Below, piece by piece: positions 22,601 through 34,269 of a DNA stretch of 64,000 nucleotides. Position numbers and translations under genes: made by a program. How positions within the stretch are numbered: the stretch's first letter is position 1; every line of letters starts with the position of its first letter. The stretch comes from Thelephora terrestris (taxonomy: Eukaryota; Basidiomycota; Agaricomycetes; Thelephorales; Thelephoraceae): positions 1,116,001 through 1,180,000 of the forward strand of contig WIUZ02000009.1 in the NCBI GenBank assembly GCA_015956445.1, in the 5' to 3' direction. The notes below the pieces were generated by a model, which ran no database searches, was not told the origin of the DNA, and saw only the letters and a list, made by a program, of their open reading frames with translations.

Positions 22601-22689
22601 TGATGTTCACATCAACCAGCAAACGACGGTGCGGCATGTGGATACCACGGAACGCGCTGCATATTTTAGTCCTAGCTCGCGGCCACTCC

Positions 22690-23935
22690 ATCCGCGTCTC
22701 AGATCCCAATTCCGGCGAACCTGGTATGTACCTCCAACCAATATATGACGGGTCTTTCGCCCATCCTTTTCCACCCGTCCCCTTATGCTTTGTTCTTCTC
22801 GGTTCCACAGTTACGGCGACTCGCGAAGAAGGTTCCGACAGGATTGACCACGTCCATTATCAGACGATGGCAAGCTCGGAGAACCCCACACCCTTCAAAC
22901 CCACGAGTCCGTGTCGAGTTCTACAACACGTTCAAGCGTGAAGCCGACGGGTATGACAGCGCTTTCGCATCAGGAGGTATGGTGACGAGGCAATCATTGC
23001 GTTAATCTTCGTAAGTTCTCTGCTGCGTCCTCGCTTGTTCTGCTACCAAGGTTAACCTTGGCGATAGGCTGGTTTTTCCTCTGCGGTCACGTCTGTTTTC
23101 ATCATCAACATTCAGGGCAAGCTCCAACCCGATTACACACCAATGAACTACGCCCTCCTTTCAATCATCGCTCATGCCACACTCGGGAAGTTCCCATTGC
23201 TCCTGACGCCGCATTCCCACAATGGACTGGCCCAGATCCCACCTTCGTCCACGTTCAAGCCATTGAGTGCTTCGCTTCTCGCCGCGTTCATCGCTGTGTC
23301 GGCCAAGCAATGGATCAATCGTTACTCCCGGGCTGAGATGTCCGTGTCTACCATTGATCGTATCCGACACCGACAGCGCACGACGAAGGGTATGGTGACC
23401 TGGCACTTCGACTCCCTCGTGGAAAGTCTTCCTCTCCTGCTCCAAGCTGCTCTACTCCTCCTCGGTCATGCCCTCTCCGACTACCTCTTCACCATCAACA
23501 GCGTCGTCGCTGGGGTCGTCGTCGGTGTACTCTTCTACCTGCTCATTCGTTCCGCTGCCACTCTATCCTACAACTGTCCGTTCCAGGTCCCTGTCTCGTT
23601 CGTGTCCCGTTCCATGATCCGCTTCGACGACGAACACTGAAAGTTCCTCAGAAGAACCAGTAATTGGTTCGAGTGCACGTTCACGTTCTCCAACAAAAAG
23701 TAAGGGTCGAGGCAAAAGAGTGCGGGACCCAACTCTTTCGGGAGTTTGGACACGTCCGATGCGAACACGATTGGTGTTCCCACCGAGTTGTTAATGGTTG
23801 ATGCTGACCACCAAGCTCCTCTGTTCGACAAGGAAACCGATTGGCGTGGTTACGTGTTGGACGCGAACTTTCGAGTTTGCTCCAACTGAGGCCCGAAGCT
23901 GGCATTCATTTCAGATCTCGGGGTAGGGAATGAGG
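22690..23935 (+). pseudogene. DUF6535 pseudogene 3 (unit 1), N-terminal part
   Basis: Plus-strand frames give VRVEFYNTFKREADGYDSAF (first exon block) and, from 23143 to 23640, a clean 165-aa frame covering most of the membrane domain (PLSASLLAAFIAVSAKQWINRY, SLPLLLQAALLLLGHALSDYLFT, VLFYLLIRSAATLSYNCPFQ). That frame ends at a stop just after RSMIRFDDEH, where the intact gene continues. Sequence up to about 23935 is still related, then homology ends, so the C-terminal two thirds are missing. A truncated membrane protein could still be made. A TATA-like AATATATG is at 22740. Confidence 0.7.
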
Positions 23936-24039
23936 ACAAACATCGGTTTGCCCATGGTATCGATTCCAATGTTTCTCTGCTAAGAGACTTTGGTGTCATT
24001 AACGACTTCCAACCAGAAAATTACGGCTGCACGCGCAAT

Positions 24040-25600
24040 GAGCAGATTCGCAAACCTTATTCAGAATTGAGAGAACGCGACCAGTTAAAGAAGGAAGGTG
24101 GACAAGAAGGACGTAGATTAGAGAAGGTTACCACGGGATTGGAAACAAACATGCCACGAGCGCGCACGGAGAGAAGGGTGAGCACGTAGTGACAGAACGA
24201 GGTGCCAGGATCGAGCGGAGGCCAGAGAGTGCTCGGCACACTTTCTGGAAAGGGGTTTGTTTGCCGATAAATGGCCGCAAGAAATATCTCTCCCCATATG
24301 CGAGCGCAAGGTGACCTCGGAAAAATAGCGGTTGCCTGAAATGGATGTGGGGTCCCCCTGCCCAATTGGCTCCAACGTCGTTGTCGCCTTTTCATTCTTC
24401 TACGACGCCTCTCCTTGAACTGTCATATATTCATTCAAAGCGATGCAGTCATCAGATCCTCATTCTTGTGCTCATTTCTCTGTTCTTCATTGTTGTACAA
24501 GGATGGGTGCACTTCACTAACGAAATACAGTCTGGTTGTGGCGACTACTTCCAACCCGAAAATCGCGGCGGCGCAGGCAACGGGCAGATTCAACGATCAG
24601 GGCAGCATCCGATATACATGGCCTGAGGTTTTTCATCTGATAGGGAGACCGCAACCAAAACCGTGGATATATAGAGGGCTACAGACACCGTACGGCACAG
24701 ACGAGGTGAAGTGAGACGAGAAAAAAATCTCACAAACGCAGACACAAGGTATATGGTTGACAGGAACGCACGAAGCGACCGAAAGCAGGGTCTGGAAAGA
24801 ACGGTCATAGGACAGAGGCGCAGGGGAGTCAATGAGCAGATAGAGGAAGATCAGGTGCAGTGAAACAAGGGCGGCCCCAGCGACGACGTTGTCGATGGTG
24901 GTCAGTAGTTGAAGGCGGCGCAACCGATGGGGAGTGCAGTTTGGGGCATCGAAAGAACTTCCGTGGCGAGTTCGAAGTGCCAGGTGGTCCTTTCGTTCAT
25001 CCTGCGCGGTCCTGAGCCGTCTGTGGATTACAGTCAACAATGGTCTCATGGTAACGGGTGTACAGGTAAGCCACCGCTAGCTGTTTGTCACCATGAACGC
25101 AGCGGGAAGCGAAACGGCCAAACTGGCATACAGGATAGCTTCAACGTGGACGATGGTGGGATCGGTCCTAGTTGACTGGGGCAAAACGAAATTGAGGTCA
25201 GCTGGGGTGTCCGAGAGATATTTTGCCGATAATGGTGTCACTGGGTTGGGGGAAATACAACTGAAGCTGGGTCACATCGTTGACAATGTGAGCGGATGTG
25301 ACGGCGGAAAACAAACCCCCAGAACATTCAGATCAACATCACGACCACAAAGAGAGAGAGAGAGAGAAAACACACGAAGTATAAGGTGTCCAAATATCCA
25401 CCGTGTTTCTTCGCAAAGTCGCGGTCACGGTTGCGTCGGAAGTAGAACTCGGCGGAAGCGTTGCTGGTCGGTGAACGGAGGTGTAGAAAAACGGGTGGGA
25501 ATGTCTCGAGCATTGGGTCTGAGAGAGAAACGGGACAGGGCGAAGATTCCATGGGTTGTCTCGGGTTTCCCCATGATGTAGAACGAAGAGCTGAGGGAAG
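24040..25600 (-). pseudogene. DUF6535 pseudogene 4 (unit 1)
   Basis: The N-terminal exon block near 25530-25400 reads PPVFLHLRSPTSNASAEFYFRRNRDRDFAKK, matching LPTLFPHLLGMASGARVEFYDKFQREADEYDRDF of the intact gene. A membrane-domain remnant (DERKDHLALR, LYLLIDSPAPLSYDRSFQTLLSV) lies at 25049-24770. Frames are broken and the C-terminal half is missing. Copy 2 is at 49930-51560. Confidence 0.65.
25351..25368. repeat. (AG)n microsatellite
   Basis: Nine AG dinucleotides lie in the intron-like part of DUF6535 pseudogene 4. The matching place in unit 2 (51281-51292) has only AGAGAGGGAG, so length differs between the copies. Confidence 0.7.
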
Positions 25601-25659
25601 ACTCAATCGGCTGCTGCCACGAAGCTGTGGGGTGACGCGCAACGCCTTCTTCGTTCACA

Positions 25660-26998
25660 CACCTCCGTCTTGAAAACCAAGCAGTACCAAACCCCCGAAT
25701 ATATGGCGGTAGCTTCGTATGGGCGATTTCCCCCCAAACCCCAACGATCTGTCGAAACTAATCTGCGATGATTCTTCCACCGTTTCCCGGGTTTTCATCA
25801 GGGATCGATGACCACGTCGGCCTCCCTTCCTCTGCGCCCCACTCAACGCTCCATTTTTCTATCGCCATGGATTTAATACTACTCACACCGCGTCGCGTCA
25901 CGATAACAGCGCGTGCCGTCTCGATTCGAACGGAGGACCAACCCGGACTTTGGTGCATCTGAGGCGTCATCTACTCGGAATAGGAGCCTTCCGCATGTGC
26001 GTCTCCAGAACTCGCAACTTCCCATGCGATAAATCCAATGACCACCGGCAACTCTCACACCCTCGCCTTCTATCTAGCCATTCGTCATCAACACACTCCC
26101 CTTTCATGCTCTCATCCCATCAACTGCCAATGTGATAAAATGCTAAACTTATCGTTCGGGCGTGATGGTCATGAACACTGATATTGCACCAGCTCGCGCT
26201 CCCTCAGACGATTTACGAAGTTTCACCCGCACCGTTGACCGTGGATGTTTTCTAAGCCCCGCCGTGCAGTAAACTTCAGGCTGTATCCCCGACCAACGTT
26301 CACGAACACGAAGTCATTGGATCGACTTCCGTCTTTGAAACTGATCACAACTTTACCTTGTCGAAATAGGCACGCCGGAGCCCACGTCCAGGGCTCATCG
26401 ATATTTCCTATCGGGTGAAAGGAAGGAATCATACGTTGTGGAATGGATAGGATGAGGAATTGCAGCAACCCAGTTTTCAGCTGTGGCGGATTCAGGCATC
26501 AGTGTACCTAAGTCATAGTTCACGGGCTTGATCCGCCCCAACCGTGTAGAAAATCGAGTCGCGAACTTGACAATCTGTACCTTGCATTGTTCGCTCCGCT
26601 AAAGACCAGCAAATCCGGCCGAATCCTGTGGCACTTAGCCAATCGTGTCAACATAATCCACCAAGGCACGTGGTCGGGCGCTGCGACACTTCATCCCGAA
26701 CGTCTCCACAACAATGCCGTGGTACAAAAAATCCAAGAAATCTTTTCAACCTTCTCAAACCTTTGCTTTTTTCATCCCTACCCACATCGCCGCAGGACCC
26801 CTCGGCATCGGTGCGGAGCTAAACCCGGACGTTGGGCCCGAAGGTGCGTTCCGTTCATAGGTCGATTCGGTCTATCTGATCATCCCAACAGGGTCAAATG
26901 GCGGGGGAGGATTCACGATTGTAAATCGAGGGATCGTGAGTCGGCAACCCGAACCATCGGGTGTATCGACCGCGACTCCCGGATTCGAGGATACTATT
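25660..26998. other. Upstream region of NACHT-WD40 gene 1, highly similar to 51590-52945
   Basis: No intact gene is recognised. The region is near-identical to its copy in unit 2. It probably holds the promoter and 5' leader of the receptor gene, including alternative upstream exon sequence ending in GGGGFTIVNRGIVS (26900-26940, in frame with the proposed start but without a start codon of its own). A conserved minus-strand frame at 26223-26468 is listed separately. Confidence 0.5.
26223..26468 (-). pseudogene. Conserved minus-strand ORF, possible gene relic (unit 1)
   Basis: The frame encodes DEPWTWAPACLFRQGKVVIS and FKDGSRSNDFVFVNVGRG. It is kept in the same frame at 52200-52415 with a handful of substitutions. 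The pattern (charged strand, KDGSRSxDF, FVxVxxGxG) looks like a protein domain rather than random sequence. It has no start context or partner exons, so it is treated as a relic. Confidence 0.3.
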
Positions 26999-29900
26999 AT
27001 GGGTGAGTCCATTCTGCTGCGACTGATAAGGCCAATGCCTGCGATCCTGATAACGACACACGACACAGAACATCAGAGAGAAGTCCCCTTGGACAGACCG
27101 AACGAGCGATCCGGTCTGATCGCCCGCGATCTCTCCCTCGTCGGTCAGAGGAAGCCAGAGGTTCGAAACGAGGAGGACAACCAAGATCGAGGAAATCTCG
27201 CTGAGCGACCGCCGCAGGCACCTGTTGAAAATAAGTCTCAAGTTGTTCACCCTGGCGAAAACGCGCAGGAGACCGCTCAGTCGGGTGGATCTAAGGGTGA
27301 GCGCCGAGTCTCTTGCCGTCTTCTGATTTGTACTAAAATCTGCCAGCCGCGGGAAGAGACTGGAAGAACACGGCCATCGGGGTAGTCGGGATTGCATCCG
27401 ACATTGCCATGGGTGTTGCCGAAGCTTTTAGCCCCCTCAAAGCCACCCTAGCGACCATCTCCGCCGTCTATGCTCAATACCAGGCTCGTCCACCATGCTC
27501 CTTCGGAAATTCGTTCTGACATATCTTCATTCAGGGAACCGCCGCCGTCAAGGACAAAATCGAATCCCTCGCTTTACGCATCGCTACGCTGGAGAAGGTT
27601 TTCGCGAAGTCCACCGATGATGAGGCTGAAAAAACACGCCGCGAAGAAATACAAACGTGTGTAGCTGGAACGAATCTTCACTCCACCCGAGTGCTGATAG
27701 TTTTATAGAAAATTCACCACCATTGAGGAAACATTGCGGTCGTTTTCCCAGAAGTCTTTAATCTCACGCGTTGCCGATCACGTCAAGGACAATGAAGATG
27801 TTTCTGGGCTGCTTGAAGATTTGCGGGAGGCTATCAACGACTATCAGGTTTGTTCGCGACCTCAGCACTAATCTCAATGTTGACAATGACTGCAGATGGT
27901 GCAACAAATGGCAATTTACGACCAAGGGTGCAAACTAATTGTATGTGTTCACCTCTTGGTCCCTCTTCTGAAAATTAACCTCTCTTGACAGGATGCAGGT
28001 CAGAACACATTCCGCTTTTGGCAACCGGTCCTGACATGAGACACTTGTAGCTGAGAGGGCAACCCTCAACACTTTCCGCCAGGCCCAGGGGGCAGAGTAC
28101 CGACATGTGGGCCGCAAAGGGTGTTTGAAGGGAACCCGCAGGACAGTGCTCGACGAGATTGAGCTGTGGGCAAGGGACTTTGCAAAGCTGCCTGTCTACT
28201 GGTTGAACGGCTTGGCTGGGACAGGAAAGAGCACCATCGCACAGACAATCGCAGAGAGGATGTTTGCAGAGGGACAGCTTGGCGCCTCCTTCTTCTGCTC
28301 ACGGGGCTTTGAAGACCGGAGCACCCTCCACTTCATCTTCCCTACCATCGCCATCCAGCTTGCCCGCAAGTACCCCGAATTCCGATCGGTTTTTGTCCCA
28401 CTGGTACAGTCTGATCCAGGCATTGCCTATGAATCACTGTACAACCAGATGGACAAACTGATTGTTGGGCCACTCAAGAAATCTTCCATTTCAATCACCA
28501 TTGTTATTGATGCCCTGGATGAATGTAAGGATGAGGAGCCCGCTTCGGCAATCCTCTCTGTCCTTGCACGATTTGTAACCCAGGTGCCAAAGGTCAAATT
28601 CTTCCTTACTGGCCGCCCAGAACCACGAATTCGAGAGGGCTTTCGCCTCCCCCTGTTGGTGGATGCAACAAACACCTTTGTTCTCCATGAAGTCCAGACA
28701 AATGAAATCAATAGCGACATACAGCAATTCTTTGAAAGCAGCTTCTTGGAACTTGCCTTCCGTCATACTGGGCTGGACAACTGGCCTACCAAAGAGCAAT
28801 TGAACCTCCTTTGCAAGAGGGCAGCAGGGTTGTTTGTGTATGCTGTGGCAACAGTCAAGTTCATCAACACTCAGAGTTTTCACCCCAGAGATCGGCTGGA
28901 TCTCCTTCTGCAGTTGCCAGACAGCACTGTTCATGAGGGAAAGACCAAATTCAATCCAAGCACATCCCTGGATTCACTGTATAGATCAATTCTCCAGGAG
29001 GCGTTTAGTCATGCTGGTGCAGAAGGCGACCCCAGAATCCATTCTATCCTTAGTGCTGTCATCCTTGCTGCCAATCCTCTTTCCCCATCTGCCATTTCCA
29101 CACTCCTTGGAATTAATCCTGATTATGTGACTCCCCCCTTGTTGTCAATCCACTCCCTCCTCATCCTTCATGAGGACATCAATAAACCTGTTCAACCCTT
29201 CCATAAATCCTTTCCTGACTTCATCACTGATCCCACCCGGTGTACCAATCAGAGGTTTTATATCTCTTCCTCTCACCACCTGGAGCTGTTGGTCTGTTGC
29301 TTAAACCTTATGAACAATACCCTGGAGAAAAATATGTGCCAACTCCCAGGGGCTGTCAACAACTCTGAGGTACATGACTTGCAGGAGAGGGCAGACAAGA
29401 AGATCAGCCAGGCTTTACAATATGCATGCAGGTCATGGTACAAGCACCTTGTCAATGAGCCTACAGCCAACAGACATGAAATCACTTCTGCTCTCTGTTG
29501 CTTCCTGGAGAAGAAGTTCTTGTTCTGGTTGGAAGTGCTTAGTGTCCTTGGTGCTCTGAGGAATGCAGTTGATGCATTGAAAATTGTTGCAGAGTGGCTG
29601 GAGGTGAGCTGATTTTGTGTTTAGTGCATTGTAAAAAATTTGCTAACTTGAACTAGGAGCTGCCGCTTCTTGACCTCACCAATGACTGCTTTAGATTTGT
29701 TGTGGGGTTTTTTGAAGTTATCAGCACATCTGCCCTGCATGTCTATCACACTGCATTGGTTCTATCCCCCAAGGAATCCATGGTGCAAAAACACTATGGA
29801 TCAAAGTTTGAACCACTGGCAACAGTCATTTCTGGGGTTCCAACTTTATGGGATCCTAACATTGCAAATTCAAAGTTTCCAGATCAAATTTGTACCACTG

Positions 29901-31543
29901 GATGGTCACCCTGCAGCAAGTTCTTTGCAGTTGCTTGGAGATGGTCCCCTAAAATAGCGATTTTGGATGCAGTGACTCTCAACCAACTCTACACCATGCA
30001 TCCCCAGAGCAGGGAACATAGCTGGGGAAAGGTTGTATTCTCCTCCAATAGCCATTTTCTAGCAGGGCACTCTCAGTGGTTTGGTTGCATTGTCACTTGG
30101 GACCTTCAGACAGGTGGTGTAATTGGTGACATTGAGGCATTCGGAACTGGTCCTTGCAAGTCAATGTCATTTTCTGAATGTGGGACAATGCTTGGGGGTC
30201 TATTTGATCAGAATTTTATCAGGACCTACAATATTCTCTCCAATACATGCATATCCTCCCATCGACTTCAAGGACATGCTGTTGATAACATTTGGACCTG
30301 TGGTGAATACCTTCAGTTTGCCACTGTTGACTCAGCATCTATTATCATATGGCAAATCAGCTTCACCTCGGGTGATGTACCAACAAGAGTTGGCTCTTTG
30401 TCCACTCCAGAAAATTTCTCCTCCAAAAGACTTGTTCTGCTCCCTACCCTCTCATGGCTTGCATTTATTGACGAGAGCAAAGTGGTAGTATGGGACACTC
30501 AACACCACAAAGTTCTCCTAAATTCTGCAGATGCTGAGGAGCCCAGAGCTATGTCCTTCTCCTCTGATGGTCAGTTTTTCATCTGTGGAACCAAGGGCAC
30601 AAAATCCTACCTCTGGAAGAAATCTCCTGATGGCTATCTTCCTCATCAAAAGCTTGTGTCCAGTGGTACTCAGAACCACCTGCTGGTTTCCCCAAATGGG
30701 GAGTCAGTTATCTCATCCCCATCTGGTGGAACAATGATTCAGCTGTGGCACATAGCAAATGCTCCCACCTCCTTCTCTGGCATCCCTGGACAAGTTTCCA
30801 AAGATTTCCTTGTAGATTTTTCTGCTGATGAATCACTCATTGCAGTTGCAGAGAAGAACAGCCATACAGTCACCATCTTTTCCATCAAGTCTGGTGCTCC
30901 TAGGTTGGTCATTGATGCAGAGACAGTGATTTGTGGTGTGAGGATCACAAAGGATGAAACCATTGTCATTGGTGATGGAAAGATTGTCACTTGGAACTTA
31001 TCTGCAAGGGATGGTAACTTTTATGCTGATAGGGCCCAGACAGTTGCCATCCAACATCCAGGATATGTTGAGGATCTATGGGCATCTGTAGCACCTAACC
31101 TTAACTATCTTGCCATTGGAAATTATACACCATCAAAGGAAGCTCTATGTATTTATAACATGCATAATGGTGAAAAGCTTGCAGTTGCCAGCTCAGGAGG
31201 GTGGATACCAGGGTTTACTCCAGATAGTTGCGGGGTCTGGATTTCAAGAGATGATGGTCAAGTGGACCAGTGGACAATTGTTGAAGAAGGTGGATCCAAT
31301 GTCATCAAGCTACAGCAAGTTGAAAAGGCTATAACTCCACAGGATGGTTTCCCCTGGCACTCATCCTGTGGCTACCGACTCACAGATGATGGAAGAATAC
31401 TCTCCTCCACTGGAAAGCAGCTCTTATGGCTACCCCATCATTGGCAACCAGATGAAAAGTTACAAGTGAGGTGGAGTGGCAATATTCTGGTGGTATGGAA
31501 TCACAAACTGCCAGCTCCCATCATCTTGAAGCTAGAAGTGTAA
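26999..31543 (+). CDS. NACHT-WD40 STAND (NLR-like) protein 1
   Basis: Exons 26999-27002, 27069-27296, 27347-27483, 27535-27656, 27709-27847, 27896-27940, 27992-27998, 28051-29603 and 29657-31543 sum to 4,122 nt and encode 1,373 aa. After a disordered, charged N-terminus comes a helical adaptor (IGVVGIASDIAMGVAEAFSP to about KLI) like the four-helix N-domains of fungal NLRs. The NACHT NTPase has Walker A GLAGTGKSTIAQTIAER (about 28210), Walker B VIDALDECKD (about 28508) and the sensor stretch VKFFLTGRPEPRIR. Then come helical domains, the family block NDCFRFVVGFFEVISTSALHVYHTAL and a degenerate WD40 propeller to the C-terminus. Such proteins are thought to sense non-self and trigger cell death. 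The start may lie upstream. Exon 7 is a 7-nt micro-exon, and intron 3 has a GC donor. Confidence 0.9.
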
Positions 31544-32157
31544 CTTTGATTGTTTCTATCCCTTTCATGCCTTTATCTTCATTTTGCATTCTATTGTGTA
31601 CAATGCTCTGAACCAACCTGTTCCTTCCTCCACTTCTTAAATTTCCCCAGTCTCCTTGTTCTTTATACTAAAAGATCAGAACCTTGATATACTTGTGAAT
31701 GTGAAATATGCTTTTCTCTTGTGGTGAACATGAAGGCTCTGTTCATTTACTTTGTATTATATATGTTTTTCACACATGTGGAAAAATGATGGTCATTAGA
31801 ATGCAAATAAGTGATAACACTGTACTCTTTCATCAAACCTGGGAGCTACTGTTATCCTTCACACCCTCACTGAATTGTGGCAATGGCTTCCAAACGACAA
31901 GTTATAGTGGCACATGCGATGAGCAGAGCTATATATTAGGGGGTAACATCCCACACACAGATAATACATGGTAAAATCATAACCAGAAACAAAATGAAAA
32001 TGTGGGCCAACAAAGAAAGAAAAGGACAGACACAGGGACATGACATGACATGAGGTTAGGCAAGATGGGGTCACAAGCACACACAAAAACACAAACAGAG
32101 AAATGAATGAATGAGAAAGCACAAGGTGAGAGCCAGTAGATTAAACCAAGATCAATG
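31544..32157. other. Convergent intergenic region, receptor 3' end to DUF6535 3' end (unit 1)
   Basis: These 614 bp separate the two stop codons. No gene is seen. The sequence is related to 57504-58132 but visibly more diverged than the coding parts. It must hold both 3' untranslated regions. Confidence 0.7.
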
Positions 32158-33645
32158 TTAACCTCTCTTTAACGCAAGCAAAGCAACCCTTGCTTGTTGA
32201 AGGTTATGCACCTTCATCCTAAGAGCGATGGCTGCCGGGTCAACAGACCAAGTGTTGTGCTGACCCAATGCCGTCTCAGCCTTTGCCAACTCTGAGTCCA
32301 TCACTGACATGTACATATCCAGGTCTGTCCGCCTTGTCCCCTGAGCAAGCCTCTTTGTGATCTCCTCCAGCTGCTCCCGGACTGGAGGAATCAACTCGTT
32401 GTGCTTCAGCCATAGGATAGCCAAAGAACCATCGCCGTCAGGTCGTTCACCTCCGAAATCACGTCAGTCACCTCCGGGTTGTCAAGACACCGCTTCAACG
32501 GCTGCGAGTTGTCAGGTACTGATGCAAAGTACTCAAGGAGCTTCCATTTCTCAGTGACGATGTGATGGTGCCAGTGAGGAGAGTTAATCATGCCAAAGAG
32601 GACCGCAAGCGTGGCCTTCTGAACGTCATGCATGTGTTCGATGCCATCAACGGCCAATGCCCTGTCTACACACAGGCTTCGCATTTGATCGGGCTCCATG
32701 ATAGGTTTGGCAATGTTGAACCATCTGTCGCTGATGAGTGGAAGGAAGAAGAGGGAGACCTTGCAGAGCTGGAATGGCTTGTTGTCCTGGTAGACATAGC
32801 AGATACCCCGGACGAAGGATGGTTCGGTCAGGTTGAAGAGCTTGAGGGCTTTGATCATAACGGGACCTGAGGCGTAAGCGAGAGCGCGCAGAGCGTTCTG
32901 TATTGGCTTGTCGTGATTTTCATCAAGCCGAGTAGCCAAGTTGAAGTGGTGATCCAGGAACGCCAAGATGTCCTTCCGATCCTCGACCCACGGCAAGAAC
33001 TTGTCCCACTTGTAGGCGCCGTGCATGGTGAGACGAGAGGCATCCCATTTCTTCTGCTGGGTGTAGGTCTCAGAGAGTGGAGCCTGCATGAGCACGTGGA
33101 AGAGGTTGTAGCTCTTCGTGGCAATGTCGTTCTTGGACAAGGGCGCGATTAGCTCCATGGTTGCCAGCGCGCGGTCAATCTCTTCAGTGGTGGCGGTTGT
33201 CAGGGCCACTCTACCCCAACAACTACCAGTGCACTGAGCCGACTCCGCAGAGTACTCACTAGTCCAACTAGCTTGTGATTGGATGGTCACACCAATATTC
33301 TTCCGGTAGGTTGTCCGAGGTCACTACAAGTCAAGTCGAAATCCTAAAGAGAAACCCAACCTAAACCTATCTTCGAAAGGTTTAACCAACAAGGGTTTAT
33401 CCCTACAACAGGATTGATGACTCCACCAGGTGTTTGGCTGGACGATCAAGGTATTCTATATGGAGAACGCTCGGGTTCGATAGTTATGAGGAGCAGCCAA
33501 AGGCGCAGAGCGGGAGGGAGAGCAGATGGGTTGTGATGGATTCCAACAGAAAACTCTGACTTGACCTTAACTGCAACTGGGCTGAGAAGGGCAGAGGATT
33601 TCCTGAGGTAACAAAACTAAGGTACTACGATACAGCCATAATCTA

Positions 33646-33676
33646 CTTATATACTACTAGAGTGGCCATGACGTCA
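33646..33676 (-). promoter_or_regulatory. Outward promoter of element copy D (TGACGTCA plus TATATAAG)
   Basis: On the minus strand TGACGTCA (33676-33669) is followed by TATATAAG (33653-33646), the best TATA box of the four copies. Transcription would leave the element at 33198 and enter the 3' half of the disrupted DUF6535 gene in its sense direction. Confidence 0.6.
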
Positions 33677-34269
33677 GTATCTTAATTTACCCTTATAAAT
33701 ACAGAACAAAAGAGTGTGGGAACACTAAGTAAGGGAAGAGAACAAGTATGACGCGTGGGAGAATAAAGGACAAAGGGCCTTACTAGCGTGTGAAGGATTG
33801 CATAAAAGATAAGAGATGTCCGCATGAAACATAGGGGTAAAGATAACACTAGTCCTAAAAGAAATAGGGGCATAGGGTTCATTAAAGTTCGTACCTGGGG
33901 ATCACACCCAAGGGTCAGGTGGAAACGTCTCGTTGCTTCGTGCAATTTCGAGCAGCTCCGAGATCAGGGACCATACAGCATCCCTTGTTGTCTGTAGGCG
34001 GTAACAGCATCACGGACTAGTGGCAACCTTAATGCGGCTCCGGACATGAGGAGGTAGGCCTAGACTCATGGGAGATAAGGGATTACTGTCAGGAACATGG
34101 TATTTTTAAACTTTTTATAACACGCTCTTTCTTTGAACTCTTCTTACCACTTCTTATGTTTTGAATGCTTCACACTCCTTATCCTTCATATCAATCATTC
34201 AAAACACACACACGCGCGTACTATTCCCAGCGAATCCACAACGAGCTATACAAGTGCTGTCCAATCCTA

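Noticed and set aside
32562-33152. Plus-strand frames opposite the DUF6535 C-terminal exon (also 58541-59131)
   Set aside because: They mirror codons of the real minus-strand gene and are conserved only because that gene is.
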